From Glandiceps talaboti (Eukaryota; Hemichordata; Enteropneusta; Spengelidae), in contig NC_135568.1 in NCBI RefSeq assembly GCF_964340395.1, positions 7,484,579 to 7,510,578 of the forward strand: 26,000 nt of DNA, read 5' to 3'. How positions within the stretch are numbered: position 1 is the stretch's first letter; each line of letters opens with the position of its first letter. The translations under genes were made by a program, and so were the position numbers. The notes under the pieces were generated by a model, which ran no database searches, had not been told where the DNA came from, and saw only the letters and a list, made by a program, of their open reading frames with translations. Shown here in pieces: positions 10,439 to 19,400 of the stretch.

Positions 10439-13350
10439 CAACAGACACACAGACAGGCAAAAGCATTAACATTACCTCCCCTTGTGGAAGGGAAAAATAA
10501 AAGTACACTAAAGTATTTAAACTACACCCTGTGAAACTAATCTGTGGTCAGAATAATTTAAATGAAAATCCAGTCAACTTTAAATTGTTCATTACAATCT
10601 TACAGGATAAAGCTGTTACTGTAGCACACATTGACTGCATAGCCTCAGGAACTATGTGTGAAAGGTTAGGAGTTCCAGGAAATGCCCTCAAATTTTATAA
10701 GAAAGCTGTGCAAGTGAAGAAAGGAAAGGGAACGGTAAGTTTACTAATGATAATAAATAATATCTGAAAATGTCTATCAACTCTTGTAATTATGGTACAT
10801 GTATGCTATTACTGAAATCCTAATGGAACAAAAAACAGTTGTCTGCCACAGCCATAGTAACTGCTCATCTAGGACAATAGGATTATCCTATGTGAGCCTT
10901 ATGGCTACTTTGATCTGATGACCCTAATGCCATCGTCGCAAACCATGACCGTTTTATGGTACCGTTTTTAACGAGCCGGTCCCTACTGGCTTCGAAGTGT
11001 AGCGGAAGAAACAATAGCTCTGGTTTGCGAGAATGCCTAATGCAAGAAGCTGGGATAGAAACTCAGGCCTTCAGATCTATGATAATGAAGTGTCATGATT
11101 TCTTTGAAAACAAGATGATAATCAACCAAGTTTGTGTAATATGTAATTTCGAAATGGCCACGGACAGACTTTTATATGCCAAAGTTTTTGGATGACTGCA
11201 ATTTGATTCAAACAAATTGATAGTCAGAGAATGATTTTTATTGTCACATTAATTAGACTAAGTTTCTTGTTTGTCCAGGTGATAGACTTTGGAGAACCAA
11301 AAGAGATTGCAAATGAAGTCTTGAAGATGTTAAGTGATATACCAATAATTGATGAAACAGAATTTAGGGTAAGTGGTGAGACAGAATTTAGGGTAAGTGG
11401 TGAGACAGAAGTGTGGGTAAGTGGTGAGACAGAATTGTGGGTAAGTGGTGAGACAGAATTGTGGGTAAGTGGTGAGACAGAATTCAAGGTAAGTGGTGAG
11501 ACAGAATTGTGGGTAAGTGGTGAGACTGAATTGTGGGTAAATGATGAGACATTGGGAACTCAGGTAGATTTGACCTGCTTACCACTCTCAATAAAAACAC
11601 TGATGTTGTACCCTTCATATTAATGCAAAAATTTAATAAAGCCATTTGTATTTTCTGTTTCAGAGAATTCGTAGTCAACTTCCAACAAACAGTAGTGAAG
11701 ATCCCATGCTCATACAATTTCTATCCAACAGTGAACAAACAGAACTAGAACTAAGAAAGTTACCATGGTTACTGGATGATATCAATGTAAGTTTATATTC
11801 ATGCTGCTGGTGATGATGATAATGATGCCCTGCTACTCTTGTAGGCATTTTTAGCACAACTGAACTTGTTCAGTAGTGCTATAGGGATCGCCCGGCGTCT
11901 GTCTGTCTGTGTGTGTGGATGTGTGTGTGTGTGTGTGTGTGTGTAAACAACTTAAAGTCAAAAACTGCTGAACCGATTGCCATGATATTTGGTGGGTCCA
12001 TTACCTTGGGTGTCTAGTTGGGAAATTGTTCAAATCAAAATGATCGCATCACAGGTGTGTGATTTGGGTCAAAAAATGTGATTTTTGGTCAAAAAACTTA
12101 AACTCAGAAACTACTGGGCAGATTGGTGCGAAATTTGGTGGGAACATTCTTAAGGGGGTGTAAAGTAAGATTTGTTCATGACATGATGATTCCATCAGTG
12201 ATATGCAAATTAGGGCTAATAATGTGTCTTTTTTGTTAAAAATCTCTAATTCCAAAAGTACCGAGCAGATGGGGCTGAAATTTAATGAGAATGTATCTAG
12301 GGATGTATGGATGAAGAAATATTAAGCATACAATGAGTCCATGAGTGATATGCAAATTAGGTGTAAAAATGTTCATTTTTGGTCAAAAACTTATATCTCA
12401 AAATGTATTTGGTCACTGAGTCTGAAACTTGGTGAGATGTTTCTGAAAGTGTTATTCTGCAGATTTTCTTCAAAACATTTTGACAAAATTGGCCCTAGCG
12501 ACCATGACCACGCCCTTAGCAACGACCAAATGGCAGTATTTTTGGGTCAAATGACAACATCATCTGGTAGGCAAATGAGTAAACATTCAAAAAATGTATG
12601 TAAATACCCTAGCAACCATGACCACGCCCATAGCAACAGCCAAATGGTCGTGTATTTCACAAAGATAACAACAGGGATTAATAGACAATTGAATAAATAT
12701 TCAAAAAATGTATGTAAATTTGCCTAGCAACAAGACCACGCCCATAGCAACAGCCAAAGAATCACGCATATTGCAAAGATAACAACAGGAATAGAAAGAC
12801 AAATGAATAAACATTTCAAAAACTGTATGCAAATGCACCTAGCAACAAGACCACGCCCATAGCAACAGCCAAATGATCACATATATTGCATAGATAACAA
12901 CGGGGATTAATAGACAATTGAATAAACATTCAAATGATATATGTAAATATGCCTAGCAACAAGACCACGCCCATAGCAACAGCCAAATAATCACATATAT
13001 TGAAAAGATAATATCAGGAATTCATACACAAGTGAACAAAAACATACAAAAATGTATGCAAATATATCTAACAACATGACCACGCCCATAGCAACAGCCA
13101 AATGATAGCATATATCATAAAGATAGCAACATGGTTGGATAGGCAACTGGGTAGCCATTCAACATTCAACAAACTAACTTATTGTTAGCATGGACTACCA
13201 TATAGATAAACATTTTTAGAAACTGTACAGTTGTGCTACAACGCCATTGGCGGTATTTTTTTAGTTTTTAATGGTAACAGGGTTTGAACATGAATAAATG
13301 TTGCCTTAAAAGATAAAAGATGATGATGATGATGATGATGGCGGTGGTGG

Positions 13351-13406
<56 letters not shown>

Positions 13407-16400
13407 TAGGAATTGAACCCATGTCCCCTAAACACTAGTCAGAGTGCTCAAACCAGCTGACCTAACGTACCAACTGGTAGATATCATGAATTGAACCCAG
13501 GCCCCCTAAACACTAGTCAGAGTGCTCAAACCAACTGAGCTAACATACCAACTGGTAGATATCATGAATTGAACCCAGGCCCCCTAAACACTAGTCAGAG
13601 TGCTATAACCAGCTGAGCTAACGTACCAACTGGTAGATACCGTGAATTGTTCCTGACGTGTACTTTATTAAGTCTTTCCCCAGACGGTGGTGAGAAGTCG
13701 ACTCATTTTCTCTAAAAAATGATCATTATTGTATGAAAAGGGAGTGATTTGTAGATAAACTGAGTAACCAGTTTAATCATTATGCCATGTCTCATTAAGG
13801 TATTACACAATATTTTGTAAAAAATTATGATATTAAAAAATACTGTGGACTAAAATGCTGTCACTATTTGATATTTCAAGGTTGTCAGGCTAGACTGCAG
13901 CAAGTATATGACACTCTGTCAGAGTTTGTATGTAGATAAAATCTTACCAGTTGTGGCATTATTCAGAAAGGATGGGGAACATGAAATGCACCATGGTAAG
14001 TAACTTTAATATTATTAGCTTTCAAACATAATGTATAATAGTGAATTCCTCACTCTGTTTTTGCAAGTCCAGACAATAACAGTACTGGAAATATGCTTGT
14101 ATCAGTGATATACTCTTTGCGTAGGTCGTATGATGGCCCAAGACATTGTTACATGTATGTTTGTTTGTATCATCACTAAATGTTTACTCCACACTTTGCA
14201 TAGGTCGTATGATGGCCCAAGACATTGCAGCGTTTGCCAGAGAGTCCATAACATCACAAGTACATATGTTAGATCCATCTGACTTCCCCAACCCAGTAAT
14301 AGAGGGTGATGAATATTGGTTTGTTGATTTCTTTTCTCCAGTAAGTGCCAGTTTTTATTTTCAAGTTGCACCTAGTAATTTGCAATCTCAAATGATAATG
14401 AATATCACACCAGGATAAGAATTCCGTCAAATTTTGGTGTGGAAATGTAAAGAAGGGCAAGAATTATTTTTCTCAGTGTAGGAAAAAGTTATGCATTTAT
14501 GGTAGGTTTTATAATTAGCATCAATGGTTATCAAACTTTATAGGTGTAAATATTGAAACTTTGTGAATTCAGTGTGTTAAAAATGAGATGAACTAAAAAT
14601 TCACAGTGGTGAGATGTTTACATTACAGTACGTTATTTTTGTAAGTGACAAAGAATGGGAAGGGTTGAAATACTAAGCATACAAAGTATATTGAGCTCAT
14701 GATTTGTTAACCTAGTGTACATACTATACTACATTTAAAGATGTGTAAGGGTACACTTAAAAGTGGCACAAGCTGAGTTTATCAGCCTTGTACTCAAGTG
14801 AAAGTACTTTATAATAACCTTGATTACACTATTTTAAAATGATTTAATGTCAATGCATGCTTTCTATAACATTGCAATTGTTTACTGACTTTATGAAAAG
14901 AGTTGACTGCATAGTAGAATTTCCTGAACATTTTTGATACGTACGATAAATTTGTGTTATCAGATTGTTTATAAATCAAATCTTGATACCAGGTTTGAGT
15001 TCAGTATATTGCAAGTGGTGGCTAAGTGTGCTCCAGAAAGTAAAACACTGCAAGTACCTTATAAATATGCAGCATAAAGTATATCCAAACATGTGAAACC
15101 TCAGCTTGTACCCCTTTAAACTAATTAATTGTCTTAGCTGAAGTACAGTTAGTGCGCCCTCTATGCCAGTTTGATGCGCCATTGCTGCACACTATTTCTC
15201 ATGACACACCAAAAGTTGGTGTTCCCCTATCTCTTACTATGTGGTGACTCACAAGAAATGCCAGTTTTTATCATTTTGACTCACAATTACAAAATTTGGT
15301 TATCATTAGAAGGCACACTGAGTACAGTGAAAACATTGTGCCAATATAGACTAGTATAATTAGTAGTTTACATGTTATCAGCTTCCTGATGATGAAACCT
15401 TTACTTTCATTTATTTGAATGGTTCGTCAGTGAAGGATATCATCATGTACTGAATGATTGTCTTGTAAGTGACCTTGTATATATATATATATATCTCAAC
15501 AGCATTGCCCACCATGTAAGCAGTTGCTACCAGAGTGGCGTAAAGCAGCCCGCCAACTCTCTGGACAAGTCAAGTTTGGTACAGTGGATTGCACAGTACA
15601 TAATGCACTCTGTATCCAAAACAATATTCGTTCCTATCCAACTACTGTGTTTTATAACAATACAACTCCACATACATTCACTGGTGTGAACACTGCCAAA
15701 GATCTGACAGACTTTGTCCAGGTAAGGAAAAGTCAATAGCTCGTTCCATTCATGCATTTACCCAAACAATGTTATGTATTCTGTAGATGCAGGAGGATTT
15801 GAATTCACTCCTCAGGGGATGTTTGTCACCTGACTATGTTATGGGTTTTAGCAATGGAAGTAATCTGTCATTAATGGCATGTAGTCTTTGTCCTATAAAA
15901 TTACTCACAATTAAAACCAGTCAACATGGCCTTTCATCATTTCAAGATGAAAATGTTATTTCAAATGCATAAAGTCAAAACAATCCTAAACAAAACATAA
16001 GCAACATCATGTCTTATCTTTGTTTCAGGACATATTAGCCCGTCTAGTGGTAGAACTGATCTCAATAGACCATTCTAGTAAACGGCACCCTCTAGTGTTG
16101 AATACAGGATATAAAATCATTTGTTTCAGGACATCTTACCTGACACCCTTTAGTGGTAGAACTGACTCGATTGACAATTCTAGTGAATGGCACCCTCTAG
16201 TGTTGAATACAGGATGTGACATGTGTAATCTTTGTTTCAGGACATCTTACACCCTCCAGTAGTAGAACTGACTCAATATGCAATTCTAGTAAATGGCGCC
16301 CTCTAGTGTTGAATGCAGGATGTGACATGTTAGGTTATCTTTGTTTCAGGACATCTTACACCCTCTAGTGGTAGAACTGACACCAATCAGGTTTGACTCT

Positions 16401-19400
16401 CTGTTGAAAACTAAGTCTAAGGATGAGATGTGGTTGGTAGATTTCTTTGCTCCATGGTGTGGACCCTGTCAACAGTTAGCCCCCGAGTGGAGAAAACTTG
16501 CCAAGGTAAAAAATAAAAACACAAATTAGATAGATAGACAAGTCTTTTTACAAAAAATGAAATTCTGCATTTTCTGTCATTTCAAAAACTGACTAACAAC
16601 AGAGTTCTAAGTTGTCATGTTATTATTTTAAATACTTTGCAGTTGTTGAATGGTACAGCCCAGCTAGGAACTGTAGATTGTGTGAAATGGAATGGTTTAT
16701 GTAGTCAGTATGGTGTGGCAAGCTATCCAACGATCAGACTCTACCCACAAGGCAAAAGTGGATTGGCTGGGTCAACGTAAGTACTGTCAAAAACGTTGTT
16801 GATTAACTCCTGTTTGTGTTGGTATTGGTAACACAATATAGTCAGATTTGAATGTCCCAGTTCTGTCTTTAACCCCAATGTTTGAACCCAGCCAGGGTTG
16901 TCGGTGGTGGAGTGGTTAAGCCACTTGCCTCTTACCACTGTAATCAAGGTTTGATTAAACTTACTATGCTGTAAGGAAGAAGAGTGTCGTTCAGGTTGAC
17001 TCTACCAAACAATGCAGGTTTTCCCCTGGTGCTCCAGTTTCCTTCTGAACTCATGGGGGATGGGTCTCACTGTACTTTTTGGGAGACAAGTGTTTATAGT
17101 ATAAATTATTAATGGCCTTAGGATAATGTTATCTTATCAGAGTGGATCATAAGGATTAACTAGGATTAATCTTTTCTAACAGATCAATATTTTCTGTAAC
17201 TCTGCCAGACAGCTGTTTTTCATGCCAAGATTTTAATCCTAATGCAACAATAACCTTTAGAAATAGTGCACTTTTCAATGTCACAGGCTGTTCCTAGATA
17301 GTCTAGCTGCTAGACCACGGACTTTCTTCTCAACACTGTTTCTGAAAGGTGGCATACAAAGGGCTGTCGCCTTCACTAGCAACCTTTGGTCGCCTGAACA
17401 GTGAGCAGAAAAGCCTGAGGGGGTCTAGCAGCAAAACTAGTTCCTAGACGGTATGTTCAACAATTCACACAATTGACCTTATTTGGGCAAAGTGTGCCTG
17501 GGTATGATATGGCAAATTATTGCATGAATATGAGGGCGCTGTTCTCTATTGAATTACAATGGAGGCTATACAGTTATGACACCGAGTATACCTAAGGCCA
17601 AAAAAACCCCAAGAATTGTATCTGGTCAGCGTGCACATCACTTAAATACCCCAACATCGGTCTTTTTTTTCGTGTTTTTCCAGCCCATGCACTCTACAGA
17701 TCTGTGGGGAAACTGTAATAAATAGTAGCTTGAGTGACAGGTTTGTTGGAAATTTAAAAAAAAAAATGTCATCGCACCATTTTAGGCAAACTGTCCTGAC
17801 CAGGAACAATTCTTTTTTTTTCTTGGCCTAATAGATACTCTCTGTTAAATGAATCCTGATTAAAGTATCCCTTGTTGTTATCTTTTCACAGCCAATACAC
17901 AGGATGGCAAAGGGATGCTAATTCTTTGCAAGGTTGGGTCTACTCATATCTACCATCTGTTGCTGTAACTTTGGATATGCAAAACTTTGCATCTAAACTA
18001 TTGAAAGCTACAGAGCCATGGTTAGTGTATTTCTATGCTGGACCATGGTGTGGACCATGTACTACCTTTATGCCACAGTTTGAAAATGCTGTTAGAGTAA
18101 GTACCAGACATTTTGTCATGTTTGTAATTATCTTTCTTGTTGCCAGTGAATTTTGCAATATTGCTTCATCCATTTATTTTGAGTCTTTAAGTTAAGATAA
18201 GATAAGTCCTTGGAGACTAAGTCCAACAGCCGTTGATACGCACTGGTCACTGCCCCTTCCTTCTTTATGATTTTATTCAGTCTAGATCATTCTTGTTTTG
18301 GGATATTTCCTCCCCAGCAGACAATACAATAACTTAAAATGCTCTATATAACAGAACAGTAAAACAGAGAGAATCTCCTGCTTAACAGACAATTTCAATA
18401 AAACAAAGTCCTTCCCCAGCATAATTTCTTTATCGTGTGACAAGTGAAATTGTCAAAATGATATTTTTGTCTCTTTTAGCACTAACCCTCTCAATTTGAC
18501 TAATTATTGGGTGTCCAAATAACACCTTGTCAATTCACTATATTTGATAAAAACTTGGAGGATAAACAAAATGAAATATATTCACTCATTTTCACTGGTC
18601 AGTATGAAGCTGGCATTGATCTGAACTTAGGTGGAAATAATGTACAGGCCATGCTTGGCAACTTCTCTTAAATGTGTCATCATCTGTTTCTGTTGTTATT
18701 TTAACTGTATAACGATATAAGCAGTCAGCAATATGTTTCCTAGGAAGGCTCTTACATCACTTTGGCCAAAGTTTGGAGTGATATCAACTCCGTACTGATA
18801 TGTGAAAGTGAATGAAAACAAAACATTTTATCTATTTACCATGCAAGTTTTTCTTGAACAAAGTAAGTCACAAGGTCTCCTTTCTATTTTACTAAATCAA
18901 CATTTGGTATTTGTTGTTCTTTATCTATGTCTTACATAAGGTAATTTAACTTCCTTATCTGTGAATACTTGTATCTAGGCTTTAGAAGGCAGAGTGCATG
19001 CTGGGAAGATGAACTGTGATCATAACCAAGGTTCATGTATGTCAGCTGGTGTCAATGCCTACCCATCAATCAGGTTATATATGGGAGCAAAAAAGAAGGG
19101 TTCAAGTCAGGTAAGGATTTAGTCCGTTCTGACATGTCACATACACGCTTGGTGTTTCACTCATGTGACATGACATTTAATACACACCCTCAGACAACTT
19201 CTAATGCAAAAGAAACAATTACATAGGTGCTGTTCACAGTTGGGATGTAGAAGTAATCAAGTTGAAATGTTGATTATCAGTTAGAAAGTACACAATTGCA
19301 GCCATTAAAATCACAAGTCCATGTGTAATGTTTTCATCTGTTTTTACGACAGTGTGAAAGAATAGCAATGCATATCAGTGTTCAATGTGATTGGGCAAAG

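Noticed and set aside
12341-12727. 128-codon ORF
   Set aside because: Runs through diverged repeats and the 115-bp minisatellite of the intron 10 element; no protein similarity.
13405-13650. Functional tRNA genes on the minus strand
   Set aside because: D-arm and T-arm motifs are present but the anticodon stem is poorly paired and no acceptor stem closes; better read as a SINE head.
16020-16262. Extra upstream coding exon before Trx3
   Set aside because: The copies hit stops and have no donor that would restore frame; the domain is complete with exon 14 starting at 16350.
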